A DNA stretch of 64,000 nt, taken from positions 26,778,108-26,842,107 of the forward strand of contig NC_067289.1 in assembly GCF_020740795.1 (NCBI RefSeq). The letters are read 5' to 3'. Positions 14,701 to 30,746 of the stretch are shown here, in pieces. The first letter of the stretch is position 1, and each line of letters opens with the position of its first letter. Below the pieces are notes generated by a model. The model saw only the letters and a program-made list of their open reading frames with translations, was not told the DNA's origin and searched no databases. Source of the stretch: Apus apus (Eukaryota; Chordata; Aves; Apodiformes; Apodidae). A program made the position numbers and the translations under genes.

Positions 14701-17700
14701 AATTGTCAGTGTCTAAATAAACATTATGCAGCCAAAAAAACCTGCTCACTTGATAATTTAAACACATAAATGGGTATGTATGCAGGCTAGTTAATGCATG
14801 ACAGTTAAGCTGTGTATTTAAGTCATAATGGCTAACAACAAAACAGGGACAGGCATGTTTATACACCAGGAACACAATCAAAACTATCTACCACATCTTC
14901 TCCTGGGCTTAACACCAGGTAGTATCAGATACTTGCATGAAGTCGTTCAGATTAGCTCTACTGAAGTGCTTGCCAAGACATGGTGTAAAAAAGTTATTTG
15001 AACACTTTAACACATTGGCTAGGTCTGTAATGTCCTAAGGTTAAAACACTGTAGGAAAAACCAAACCCCTTTTGCTTTGGAATATCTACATCTTTATTTT
15101 CAAATGAAGGTGTTACTAGTATTTGTTCAACTTGGTTCTTTACAGAAGGCAAAAGGAGTTATCTTCCTCAAATGCCAAATACAATCTTTAAAACAACCAA
15201 CAGAAGGAACGGTACTTTATACAAAGAAAATTACAGTATTTTGAATTGCCATTCTCCTTGATGGGCTTAACCTCCTCTTCTCCTGAATAATGTTTGTTCT
15301 AGGCTTTAGGAAATACTAGTTCACATAACTGTAACTGTCCCACTTTTGTTAATTAACTTGAATTGACTTTAATAACTGTGATTTCTGAATAGCTGTTTTA
15401 GAATACCTGTCTAGCTGTCTTATGAAATGCCCTCAAAAAAAAAAAGGGAGTAGCAGTTCTCAGAAATAGCTAAGAAGTCACAAATGCCTCTGGCTACATA
15501 CATGCTACAAGAATACGTTGGGCCAAACTGCATTCTTCTTGTCATGTCATTCCTTCATAACTTCTTGGAAAGAACCCATAGTCAAATATAAAACATTTTC
15601 ATTTTGTGCTGCAACACATTTTGTTAGCCTGTAGCTTTAGTAATCCTACATATTTTTGTTTATCAATATAAATGTTTTCAGTAGCAGATCTGTTCTTAGT
15701 AATGTTATTTTAACATTATTTATGAAAGTTTTTTACAGTCTTGAATAACTTTACTGATTTTAAGCATTCATGTCCCTACCCTCATTTCTTCTGTCAGTTC
15801 ATACAGTAGAATTGAAAAAACAAATACTTGATTTCTCTTCCTATGCACTAAGCAATTATGTCCAACACATACAAATTCAGCACTGTACACAGAGCTATAA
15901 ATACCATCACCCAAAAGACACAAATCCTTACATCATCCTTCTTGTAGGCTTCCTTCTTTCAGTAATATCTTCCGTGTCAGCCTTAGTCAAAAGAATGATA
16001 TGGTTTCTGAAATGACAGATAGCTCTTGGTCCTATAAAAAGCTGCATCCTTAATGTGCAGACATCCAGTGTGACAGGTGGACAAGCCTTTTAAGGAAAGT
16101 GATTGTTTTGTAATTTCAGTTAGCATGTACTTGGAGTCTTTACATAAAAAATATATATATAAAAAGAAATTAAAAAGTAACCTTCACAGTGGTATCAATA
16201 TATGGATCCTCATCCCGAGCTGCTGCTGCGCTGCATCGCACCGTGAAACACTGCAGCTTCTCACTGCAGGGAAAGGAGAGACCACAGTCATGAAGGAGAA
16301 CAATGAAGACCTGCAAAAATCAAGTAGGCAAGACTACAGAGAAGCATCTCTTTCCTTTGTAAAAGCATCTTTTTCTTTGTAGAAATGGGCCTTCAAGCCT
16401 AAGCCGGAGGCCATGCTGCGCTATCACAAGCAGACCGAGAGGTCGAGGCTACGAGGGACATAACACAGGAAAAAGAAAAAAAACCACAAAGGCAGCAGCA
16501 GAGAAATGCAATAATTCCACCAACAAAATTATAAATGTAGTACCTTGTAATGACATGCAGGAACTGTGGAGTGAGAACTGCCTGCTCTGACTTCTCTGAA
16601 TATTGGTAAGTAGAAATCAGCTCCACTAACTTCCCAATAGAGTAGAGGTATCCAACATGAGGTAAAGAGAAAAAGCAAAAGAGACTCAGTAGTTCTCTCT
16701 TGCTCTCAGTTTCCTCATGGGCTGTCACAGAACTTCCTAGATGTAACAATAAAAAAGGCATTTTATATACCTCAGAAATAAACATCTGGCAATTCCTTTG
16801 CAAGTCTGATGCCTAAGTTACTATCAAACCTGCCCAGGCTGCAGACTGGTTTTGTTAGTAGCTAGTGAATAGAAACACAACTGTATGAAGATGAGTGCAC
16901 AGGTCAAAAATCTGTATGTCATATTACCTCAGCTGAAGGCATTTTTAACAAAAGTGTGGATGTACTGCTGAGTGAAGGAATTCTACAGATGCAGCAGCAC
17001 TGGATTCCAGATTCATCACAATTAAGCATCCATGGATTGAAATATCGGCCTTAGACAACCACCTGTGAGCTGGGATGAGTGCTCATCCAGAGCTGCAGTG
17101 CACCAAAATGCAGGTCCTCACTTAAGCAAAAGAAAGGCTGGGAATGGCAGAATTTATGTATAAAGCCATTCTGGCAGGTGAAGGCTGTGTTCAGATCCTA
17201 CAGGGAAGTAGCTCATTCTCTTGAGTCATCTGCAACTTAAATAAGGCTTTGCTACTTAGTAAACAACCACCACAAACTGGGTGAGCAGTCAGCAAAGCGG
17301 ATTTGTAACACAGAGCGCTAAATTCTTCCATGGATCTGCTGGGGCTTGAGCTGGCATGTGTTAGCAAACCCCTAAAATCTGCATTCATCCCTTGCCATTT
17401 TAATTGAAGCCTAGCAGAAAGGTAACCTGTATCTTACTGATTATTAAAGTTACTACTCCAATTTCCACAGTTTACTAATGAGAGGCAGCCTAGTGTCTTG
17501 TAACACTGAGGATAATTTCATTAGTGCAACATAGTGTTTCGTGATGCAAAACTAATCAGCAGAGAAGTGATAAAAGCTGATTTAGTGTTCCTCTTCTGGT
17601 GTGGTGAATTGGCATTTTAGTTCAAGGTTTATGCAGAACGTGGAGAAACATACAGCCTTTTTTGTTAGCAGAAGTTGACTTTAGATCATTGAAAAAGGAG

Positions 17701-20700
17701 GACAGACCTTAATTTAAAAATACATCCTACAGCTACAGTGTACAAAACAGAACATACAAAGAAGCTCCTTCCTTTCCCCAGTCTCCTGTGGCAAGGCCAT
17801 TATGCACCCCTGCATACCCACGTACCTGTCTGGTACACAGGAAGCAGCTGAACAGAGTGCAGTGTTGTCTCTTCACAAAACCCAAAAGGAGACTGGTCGG
17901 GTGTAAAACGCCTGGAGAAAAAAATTCAAAAGAACAACACAGGACCTCAGTGAGAAATTATTAAGAGCTACTGTGGACAAGTAAACAGTACGAGCTATAA
18001 CAGGCACAGCTGATGTTTTAATACTCAAGAACAACGTGCACTCCTACTACTAATGTAATTAGCATGGCATTGCCAAGAAGCAGGTGACACACGTAGAGAC
18101 AACTACCTTGAGTTCTTGCAACCAAAAATCCTTTCTTTGCTTTTCTCCAAACTTGTGTCAAAGTTAGGGTTACTGGAAGACATACTGCAATTTATCTGAA
18201 CCTCAATTTAACCTTCCCTCCCTCCTCTTTTTATTCAACTGAGCTGTATGTAACATGGTGCCATTTCCCATTGACTTTTCTTCTCTGTTATCTATTATCC
18301 TTTTTCCTAGTTTGCTTTGGAATTCGTTGCTGGACTGTGACATCAATTCTTCCTCAGTTTTGGATAAAGTTTAATGGCTTTGATCATTAACAAAATAAAA
18401 CGTATAGTTTTTTAGTGCTTAAGATACTTGGTAAACTCCCTTTGCTAGCTGGAGAAAGGAAAATATTTTTTTACAGGTAGAAGTAACACTTCAGCTGAGT
18501 TGAGGCAAGCTGCAGAACAAATGAGCAGAAGGCAGTACCTTGGTTAAGGTCACACAGGCAGGACTGCTGATCAGTCTCCAGTGCAATCCTTTGAAGCAGG
18601 CTGCTCTAAACAATAACAGAATTTGACACAAGCTGCTTCAGAATAAGGTGAGTACAACTTGGATTTGCTGGTTCAGCACCGAAGTATAAAAAACGGGGGT
18701 GGTCAGACACCGGAACAGGCTTCTCGGAAAGGTGGTCAATGTCCCCAGCCTGCCAGTGCTCAAGAGGCACTTGAACAATGCCCTGGATAACAGGCTTTAA
18801 CATTGGGCCAGCCCTGAAGTGCTCAGGCAGTTCACTTCCAACTGAAATATTCTGCTCTATTTAAAAATGAGCTTTCTTTGGCATCACGTTATTTCCTCAG
18901 AGAAAAAAAAAACAAAACCCAACAAAACAAACCTTTTAAAAGCCCCAGAAGTCAAAATAACAGTATTTTACTTTCGATAAGACATGAGCCATAGCTTATT
19001 TTAATTTCTTGTAGTAAATGATGCCATTAAGGGGAAATACACTTGTCATACCTGAAAAGCAGATAGTGCACCTGGAAGTGCTTTGTCTCTTCCATAGGTA
19101 ACGCTGTGGATTCCAGTGTGATGGGTATCTCACAGTGCTGGCTTTCTTCCCCAAGCAGTTCCACTGGCTTCTGACATATGATGAACTCATCTAATTCAAG
19201 CTGCAAACTGTCTGTTGAAGGGCCTTCATCTTTTACACCTTAGCAAGGAAAACACAGTATTAATTATTCAAACCATTCCATTCAGCAGGAAGAAAATTAT
19301 ATGACACAATATCAATTAAATCCTCCAATTACAGCAACGCCCTCCTCAAATAATGAGGTTTAGAAAGCAGCTGGGCTAGAAGATGAGAACAAACCTTCAC
19401 TGAAATCTCCACAGTGTGAATACCTAAGAGTATTTCTGAAAGAACAGGGAAACTGTCAGAAGGCAAGTTCAAGACAACCTGTGCAGCAAATGGCTGCCCC
19501 TCAAAAATGTTTCATTTGATTGAAGGAGTTTTAAGAAGGAAAAAACAGATGTAAGAGAATGTGTTATCTTAAACTCACTTAAAGTCTGGAAAGTTAATCC
19601 TAACAGCACACAGAAAGTAAATTAAACTTTTATGTTTAGCTTTTAGTAATAAAAACAACTAGGGGGAGGATACCATTATGAGTTAAGATCACCCAATGAA
19701 GAACATTCCAGTTTATATTGTCCCTAACAAGTGTTCTTTATTTTTTTCTAGGTAGTTTCAATTTCTGAAAGACCATCCTTTTCTGGTTTACGTTTCTTCA
19801 GTCATAAATGAAGTGTTTTCCTAAGGTTTGTTGGTGTTCACCTGATTCTTTTGGAGAGAATTATTTACAGAATCACTTAGATATGGATGGACTTCTTGTA
19901 AGACACCGGAATGAGACCAACTGAGTAAACATATTTCTGGGATTTCTAGCCTTCTAAGGCAAGCCCTTGAATAAGACAAAGAACTGAAAAAGGAGCATTT
20001 GCTGACACCTTGTTTATGCAGGTTCTGAGCCTGCTGGCAGTTGCACGAGTGCACATGCATCACCACAGCAGCATTCTTCAGTGTGTGAGCCAGTATGCAC
20101 AGTCCATTTCAAGGGTCATGAGATGCTGCCTCCCTTCAGCCTCCCACTTGTCCCTCAGAAGAGATGCAGTCATTTGGGCAGTGACACCAGTGTAATTACT
20201 TTTCTGAACACAGCACACTGAACCACTACTGCTTTGATTTGGCCCGTGCTGGCACCCCAAAACAGGGACCTAATTCTCTGTCTGCAGAGGCTGCACTATC
20301 CTGAAGGTGTCTGCAGAACGATGGCACACGTCTTTTGCTACCTCCGAGCGCAGGCAGTACAACTTTCCATGCACTACACTATTCAGCTGTCTGTCCCTAA
20401 GATGATCTGAAAGCATCTTCTGAGGGGCAATGACCTTGTCTCAGCCTACTTTGAGAATAACAAGATTCAGTCAGCAGACTCTTGGAAATAAGTAAAAAAT
20501 TACTTTCTGTACTTACCCCCATCCACAGGCTGTTCTAGTGTGCTAACCCCATGTGCACACTGCTCTGTCCTGCCTGCACTTTGCTGGACCAGTTCCAGTT
20601 TCAGGATCAGAACATCCAGCTCTGTTGTTATGGCTATATGTTTGGCACAGAACGCAACTTCAGCTGGAACAACGTTATCAATGTGCAAAATTAAGGAGCG

Positions 20701-21785
20701 CTCAAAGTCTAACACAGTCAAATTCTGGTTTATGACCAGGTATTTCAAACAGAACACAACCAGCTTATTTGCGCAGCCCACAAGAAGGTCCCCAGTTACA
20801 GGACAACATGAAACGCACAGCGGAGGATCTGAAAGTGGCATTTCCACAATTGACATCTGTTCTTTTAAGGTTTCACTGTATGACTCCTCCATCTTGTGAC
20901 CAACCATCCGAACACAAACACGAGAACTCCCTGCAGACATGCATCTCCAGTTCACGTATGCTCTTAGGAAAGTTGCTTTGCTTTTTTCTTCAATTGTCAC
21001 CAGATAGTCTCCTTAAAAGAAAGCAGCAGTACTGTTGTACCATTAGTGAGCAGATGACACTGGTTTTGAGCTCTTTACCTGCTATAGTACATGCCAAGGA
21101 GAATCTTAAAATCTCAGCCCTTACATAGAATTCCAAAAAGGTTTTAAAAATCCCAAACGGAAGTTTCTTTGCTTGTTAGAACACGCTTCACATCTCATTC
21201 TAAACAAGGAATTACAGATCTAGGTCCAGGTTAACTCCCAGGTGAATCCACTTTACGAGCTGTGATTACAGACAAGGGGGTTCCCCCCGCCCCCCACACA
21301 CACCCAGGAGCGGGGAAGTCTGATTCTCCAGACGCCAGGGCGGCATCGGCTGGAGCGGCCCCCGCCCCGCGCCCTGAGATAAAGATCAAGCCAGTGCGGG
21401 AGCACGGGCCGCAGGGGGGCTGGGGAAGCGGCAGAAAGGCCGGGAGCCCGCAAGGCTGCCACCCTAGCCCCTCCGCAGCCCCGCAGGCGCCCCCCCCCCC
21501 CCCCCTCCGCCGGGCCCCCCCCCCCGCCGGGCCCGGCCGGCCCGCGGCCCCCGCGCACTGACCTGCCGGGCTGTGCGCCATGCGCAGCACGGCCCCCAGC
21601 GTGGCGAACGAGCCCAGCGCTTCGCAGCCGCCCTGGTCGCGCAGGGCGAACACCTCGACCCGGCAGCTGCCCGCCGTGCCCGCCACGAACAGCACATCGC
21701 GGCCGCAGCAGAAGAGCGCGGGCTCCTGCCTGCAGGGCACCACTCGCTGCGACCCGAACGGGTGCAGGTTGTAAAGCTGCACCAT
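5791..21785 (-). CDS. HPS3: HPS3, BLOC-2 complex subunit
   Basis: Subunit of BLOC-2 (with HPS5 and HPS6), which directs cargo to melanosomes and platelet dense granules. Seventeen coding exons, 5' to 3': 21563-21785, 20517-21011, 19052-19238, 17826-17911, 16544-16736, 16182-16263, 15932-16086, 14575-14683, 14183-14364, 13661-13838, 12735-12965, 10957-11142, 9606-9794, 8967-9074, 8402-8608, 7028-7118, 5791-5918. All have GT/AG borders and the phases agree throughout, giving 1010 codons with TAA, so about 1009 residues against about 1004 remembered for human. The start [13 protein letters not shown] and blocks such as [27 protein letters not shown] and [11 protein letters not shown] match human HPS3. 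A clathrin-box-like VLDFE is at residues 174-178 (human LLDFE). The exon 12 donor (GTTGGC) is weak. No frameshift or stop was found, so the gene looks intact. Introns hold one CR1 fragment and a T-rich tract. Confidence 0.97.
13041..13138 (+). repeat. T-rich low-complexity tract in HPS3 intron 10
   Basis: Nearly uninterrupted runs of T broken by single C or G, one run of seven G, then GTTTT-type repeats. On the HPS3-coding strand it reads as an A-rich tract between the exons at 13661-13838 and 12735-12965. It could be a decayed retroelement tail or simple-sequence expansion; no element body was recognised. Confidence 0.7.
18700..18860 (+). mobile_element. CR1 LINE 3' fragment
   Basis: The stretch matches the remembered 3' part of bird CR1 elements: a segment like ACACCGGAACAGGCTTCTC, then AGCCTGCCAGTGCTCAAGAGG, then an end resembling TTCCAACTGAAATATTCT. 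It is 5'-truncated, as nearly all CR1 copies are. It lies in HPS3 intron 3, in the opposite orientation to the gene. No target-site duplication was sought, since CR1 does not normally make clear ones. Confidence 0.8.
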
Positions 21786-21930
21786 GGTCCCCTGCCCGCC
21801 CCGAGGCCCCGGGGCTGCGATCGGGCCGCGGCCACCTCCGCCTCCGCGGCGGGCGGGCCTGGCGGGCCTGACGCCAGCGCTGCGGGGCCGGGCCGGGCCG
21901 GTCGTTCCTTCTGCTGGGCGCGGAAAGAAC
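21290..21930 (-). promoter_or_regulatory. HPS3: CpG island / promoter of HPS3
   Basis: A block very rich in G+C and CpG covers HPS3 exon 1 (ATG at 21783-21785 in a GGACCATGG context) and the start of intron 1. No TATA box was seen near the expected start, which fits a dispersed CpG-island promoter. Long poly-C runs lie around 21490-21540 in intron 1. Large open frames through the block on both strands follow from its low stop-codon density. Confidence 0.85.
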
Positions 21931-21989
21931 GGCCTTGCTGGTTTTAGCCAGCGATGCTTTCTTTGGACCTGCCCGAATCGTGCGGACAC

Positions 21990-22893
21990 AGCATGCTCTG
22001 CAGGTAAGAGCTACAGGCATTTCCCAGAATAATTCACCGCAGGTGTCTTTAGCACGTATAGGCCTTTTTCTCCCTCATGGTTGTATAGATACAGGGGAGG
22101 AAAAAAACAACCCCCAAATAAAGCCCTGAAGTTTTTTATTCTTTTCACCAACCAGGACTAAAAAATTTAAGATAGTGAGGCAGCAGTTTTTACCTGAGCT
22201 GAGTGTCCTACCATATACCTGTTGCCAGGCAATACTCCCTTGAACACTGTTAAAGGACGTGCAAGTTTTTCTTACAAGGCCGATGTAGGCATGTGGAAAA
22301 TGACAGTGCTCTTTTGAAGCAGGTAATGGATCCGCACTATTTTCTTTTTGTCTGAATCCACTCCTGGGGAGTCTGCTGCTTGCAAGTTTAGTTTTTCCTC
22401 TGCATGATGTCATCACGCACTTCAAAGTAAAAAAAAAACCAAAAGTATAAAGTTTATGCGTCCAACAAGTAATCTGGTAATGTTAGTTCTGTTTAAAAGT
22501 GTAATGACGTCTGTTAACTAGTCAGGTAAATTACTCAAGTACAGCATTACTCAGTTAACAAACTTTGTTGATTTTAACAAGTCTTCTGTGAAGCCAGCCA
22601 CCCCCACTGGGGAACTGGCTTTAGGAAAGATTAGGTTTTTTTGAGTTGTGTGGGCAGACTTGGAAAATAGTGTTACTAGCACTAAACCAACCCAGAGCAG
22701 AAGCAGTTTCCTGCTTGTGAGAAACCATAAAATGAAAGTGAGTGTATCTCAGATAACATGTTGGGATTGCAGGATAGTGCAGGCAATTCCCTGATTTCTT
22801 CTACAATTTGCCCATGACTGGATGGTACAGTCTCTAATGGTCCTTACTGAGTATACACATAAAGAATAACAGACACAGTAGAACCTTTAAAAC
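21990..22893. other. Gap between alpha-tubulin 3' end and HPS3 promoter
   Basis: About 0.9 kb between the CpG island of HPS3 and the poly(A) signal of the upstream tubulin gene, both on the minus strand. A minus-strand frame at 22075-22425 (116 codons) has no recognisable family or splice context. HPS3 5' UTR and proximal promoter probably occupy the left part. Confidence 0.6.
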
Positions 22894-22899
22894 TTTATT
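22894..22899 (-). terminator. Candidate poly(A) signal of the alpha-tubulin gene
   Basis: AATAAA on the minus strand, 85 bases after the stop codon (22984-22986). It is the nearest canonical signal and gives a short 3' UTR, common for tubulin genes. Confidence 0.65.
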
Positions 22900-22983
22900 T
22901 GAAAACAGCCAAACAAGTAAACAGGGTTCTGCAATTATTTTTGTTTGCTTTTTTTTTTTTTCTTTAATACATTTTCCCAGACT

Positions 22984-26756
<3,773 letters not shown>

Positions 26757-27071
26757 GGTGCCCGGCTGCGCTGCGGAGCTCCGGCTGCGCCCTCCGCCGC
26801 CTCCGGCGTCGCCGCTCCAACCGCACCAACCGCCGCGCCCAACGGCCCCGCGCGCCGCGCCCCGCGCCCCGCCTGCTCATTGGCTGCCGCGGGCGGGCGC
26901 GTAGCGAGCGGAGCCCGCTGATTGGCCGAGGGCGCGGCTCCCGGCACGCCGGCAGCGCTGCACGTGCTCTGCCGGGCCCGCCGGGCCGTGCGCAGCGGGC
27001 GGGGGCGCTGGGGCCGCCGGTCTCGTCAGGCGGGGCCGCGCCATCGCCGCGGGACCCCGCGCTGCGGCTGG

Positions 27072-27109
27072 GCCGCCCGTGGGGCGCCGGGCCGCCCGTG
27101 GGGCGCCGG
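27072..27109 (+). repeat. 19-bp direct duplication in CpG island
   Basis: The 19-base unit GCCGCCCGTGGGGCGCCGG occurs twice in perfect tandem, followed by a short third start (GCCGCGG). It lies upstream of the tubulin promoter and may be a recent slippage event. Confidence 0.85.
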
Positions 27110-28422
27110 GCCGCGGGCTGACGGCCGTGTTGGCGGCTGCCGGAGGGCTCCAGCCTGTCGGGGGGCCCGGCTTGGGACGGGGAGGCCTCCGGCGGCCCGC
27201 TCCGCAGGTGAAGCTGGATGTCCACAGTGGAAGTGAGCTCAGTGCTGTCTGCCTCAGCAGCCGCGCCACAGGTGCTTTTCTCCCCTCCCGTTCTCTGCTC
27301 TTTTTTCCTTCCTGCCCAAACTGGCTGCTTTTCCAGTGGTCAGTGCGCCCTGCGACGCCCCTCGTGCAGTGTTCCTGCATGGAGTGTTTTCTGGTGGGTG
27401 TGTAAGGCTGGAGTAGGAGATCAGATTGGCCCAAGAAATGCAGCAAATGCGCTGTAAATTTTTTGACTACCAGCAGAGAAGATTTATCTTCCTGTAGCAC
27501 AAGTTCTGCCTGATAGGCTAACAGAAATCTCACAGAAACAAATCTAGCTAGAAGTTTTCATTTAGTATAATGTACTTCTAATCAAGACTGGACAGGAGGG
27601 CACCACAAATAGTCCTTTTTTTTTATGGAGACTTTTTTAAAAACAAGCATAGTTTATTAACAGCCCAGTACAATGCAAAGATTCAATCTAGATTGTTACC
27701 TTTAGGACAGAACAGATGAAAGTTGAAGAAAAAACTTACTTTGTTGAGAGAACCACCTGCAAGTTGAAATGAGAAAAAAGAAATTCCATGTATTATAGAT
27801 ATCTCCCCATGTTATAGATGTCTTTTCTGTAAATTATATCCTTGTTCTGTATTTAAAAAATGCGGTGCTGACCCCTGAGTTACAGGGGGGGAGTAGTTAA
27901 GTTCTGTTTTCCCACAAAATACAAGCTGTGCATCAGTGGTTCTAGGATAAAATAAAACCTTTCAAAAGAAACTACAAAACTCAGTAGTATGTTTGTGTTT
28001 GTTTTCAGATGGAAGCTAGAGTATTTTTCTGTGAGATTTCAGTTGTTCTGTGCAAGTTTTATAGCATTTTAAAAAATTACTTTTTCCATAATTTGCGATT
28101 AACTGCATTTAAAGCTGCATCTGAGGGAGCATTTAAAACTGACATTAGCACCCAGTTCCCGATACTGTGTTTAATTATTTAACAAACCTTCTACCCAGGA
28201 ACTGGTGCAAATATGGGCAGACTCTCAGTAAACTAATTTTTCCCAGTTGTACTCATGAATGTAAAAGTAGGGTTTTTACAATTTTAAATTTCTTTTAGCT
28301 TTATAGAATCAATACTGCTATGGAATATTGAGCTGAAGGAGATCTATGGCATGATTTGCTTTCTTTTTCACACAGTATTTTGTATGTAATTTAAATATAT
28401 GTATGGCTGTATCTCTGGTTAG

Positions 28423-28508
28423 GTTGTGGATTCATCACAAGAGGAGCTTAGAGAGAGGATCCTTAACGCCCTGAGAGAGCCGGGAGAGGGAACGGGGGCG
28501 GAGGGGAG
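28423..28508 (+). other. Exon-like ORF of unknown function
   Basis: An 86-base segment bordered by an AG acceptor (28421-28422) and a GTGTGT donor (28509-28514). It is open in one frame, encoding VVDSSQEELRERILNALREP and then a Gly/Glu-rich stretch. The segment is much richer in G+C than its surroundings. The first half would form a charged amphipathic helix. I do not recognise a family. A possible partner is the CAG/GTGAAG donor near 27208 in the CpG island, but nothing in the sequence proves they are joined. It may be chance or a remnant of a transposable element. Confidence 0.2.
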
Positions 28509-30448
28509 GTGTGTGTGTTCTATTTTCCCTCAGGAGGGTGGGGGTAATAGGGAGCAATTCTGCCTTCTGGTTTTGATTTGCCCTTATTATTTAAACCAGG
28601 ACACAGTGTGGCTTAGGAGTCTATTTAAGATGCAGTTTTAGAAGCACCAAAGTAATTCGAAAATAGGCCCGTTTTTGTTTTTTAAATTGCTGTTCTAATT
28701 TGTAAAGGTGCCAGAACAGTTTATTGTGTCCAGTTCTCTATGCTGATTTACATTCAGACAATCACTGCTTTTTATTATGTGAGTTGTAACTCCATTTGAA
28801 GTACAGAAGTTGGTAAAATTTCTCTTGAGAATGAAAAAATCTGTGTTTATTATTTTAAATACACATGGCATTAGAGGGGCCAGCTCTAGGTGTAGGCCCT
28901 TTCTTGCATAAAGCCCTAGCTGTGGTCATAGAGCATCTGGAAAACCAGACTGGGAAGAATCAGATGTTAGCAGAAGTCCTTTCTGACACAAAGATGGCAC
29001 CACTCGGCACCAATAGGATTTGCATCTTTCCTTTGAATCATCTTTTGTTTGGTACAGCTAGCCTGAGTTTGCTAGGCTTGTCACTGCTGCTTTTTGTCCC
29101 TGCTCCATCCCTTTTTCTGGAAGAAATACAGGGAAAATTGTATGTTGCCTATAGTGCTGGGAAGTCTTGAAACAACCCTTGAGCTGAATGCAGTGTATTT
29201 AGTTTGGAAAACCAGAAAAGACTGGGGGGCATGTGTGCTTGTAAACAGTTTATCCTTTTTGTCTTTGGGGTTTTCTTTTTCTGAATACCCTACTAAAATT
29301 AAGGTTTCTTTATGTTCTACTTTTAATATATTAATATCAAAATGTATTGTCTTTATAAAATTGCATTGGATTATTTGAAAACAATGAAGTGTCATCTTCC
29401 AGATCTTTTTGTGAGAAGCTCTCTGAAGAAATTAGGGAGGTAACTTTAAATTATGGTGGTTTTCAGTATAAATGACATGTAATACTTCAACGGTGGCCCT
29501 TTTTGGACTGGCCCCTCTGTGTGTGCATGACAGAAAAAAAGCTTTGAAGGGACAACAGGTTGTGTAGACAACATTGTCTTAGTATAATAAAAATACACCA
29601 AGGCAATAATGGTGCTCTTAAGTGTTCCCATTTTCCTTGAGCACCTTGTGCTCGGTGGGCATTTGCGTCTGAATTGTACCTGGATGTGTTTGTCTGTTTG
29701 AATCCTGAAATACACCGCTAGTACAGGTTGACAGACTTCGTATTAGAATAAAGTTTTATGGCTGTATTATATCGGTTCTCTAAACCCATTGAGGGTCTTG
29801 GTCTTCAGATATTTTGGTAAGATTTTCTTTTTTCCTTTTCCCTGCTCACTCCCCATCCATTTTCTCTTGCAAGTCCTTTAACTTCTTTTTTTTTTTTTTT
29901 TTTAACTTCCATTTATACATTTTTGTTTTCTTACTATTTTACCTGTAAATTATTCCTATATTGGTGTAAACCATCAGCCAATGTTTTGGAGCCAGTAATA
30001 AAGGTCTGTTGGTTACTGTCCTGCAATAAAATGGGACTTTGTCTATAGGCCAAGATGGAAATGAGGAAATGAGTCTGAGAATTTAAGTTCTCAAAAATAT
30101 GGGCAGTAGTATAGAGGGTCTAAGAGGGACAGTGTATTCAGCTGTTATTCCTGTATACGTCAAGAAAAATTACCATTAAACAGAGTCCCTTGATATTCCA
30201 TTAATAGTGGATATTTTGTCTGTAGGTACTGAACTGTAGCAGGAAATGCAGCCCTTTTGAAAACACAGGCAGGACGTAAGTTGCTGTTCCTAACTTTGAT
30301 AGGATGTGGTAAGTGCTGATCTTTGTGGTCTCAGCCATCCAGACTAGAATAAGGTATTACTTTACAGGTGATTACATGTGTGTCTCTGGTATATTCAAGA
30401 GAAGGTAACAAAAATCTTGCAAACTTTGTATGAAAGATGAAAAAGTAC

Positions 30449-30465
30449 GGGGGGGGGGGGGGGGG
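30449..30465 (+). repeat. Poly-G run
   Basis: Seventeen consecutive G followed by AGGGCGG. It is capable of forming a G-quadruplex. There is no gene context other than the gap upstream of HLTF. The exact length may be affected by sequencing error. Confidence 0.9.
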
Positions 30466-30710
30466 AGGGCGGAGTTATAAGGAAACATCAGGGGAATAAT
30501 AAACAGTATAAATTAATGAAGAAAATAAAGTTTCTGAAAGGCTTTTGATATTTAAAATTCAAATGTGTGGCCATCTTAAATATCAAAGTTATATATGAAG
30601 GCAGAATGCAGTGAACTGTGCAAGTCTTAGCATTTCAGACTCCAAGACAGTCTCCGCTTTAGGTTTTGCATGGAACTGTTGATGTTGGAAGCTCAGTGTT
30701 AGACTTCACT

Positions 30711-30746
30711 TCCTGGGTCTCCTGGCTTGCCCAAGAGACCCCAGGA
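30711..30746. repeat. Imperfect inverted repeat (hairpin)
   Basis: TCCTGGGTCTC is followed 13 bases later by GAGACCCCAGGA, which is complementary except for one extra C. The stem would be about 11 base pairs with one bulge. Function unknown; too short by itself to call a microRNA precursor. Confidence 0.6.

Noticed and set aside
20540..20899. 119-codon plus-strand frame
   Set aside because: It is exactly antisense to HPS3 exon 2, which has clear homology; no independent evidence for it.
21231..22032. Several overlapping 80-255 codon frames around HPS3 exon 1
   Set aside because: Only the frame starting [10 protein letters not shown] at 21785 matches HPS3 and joins in phase to exon 2; the others are shadows of the CpG island.
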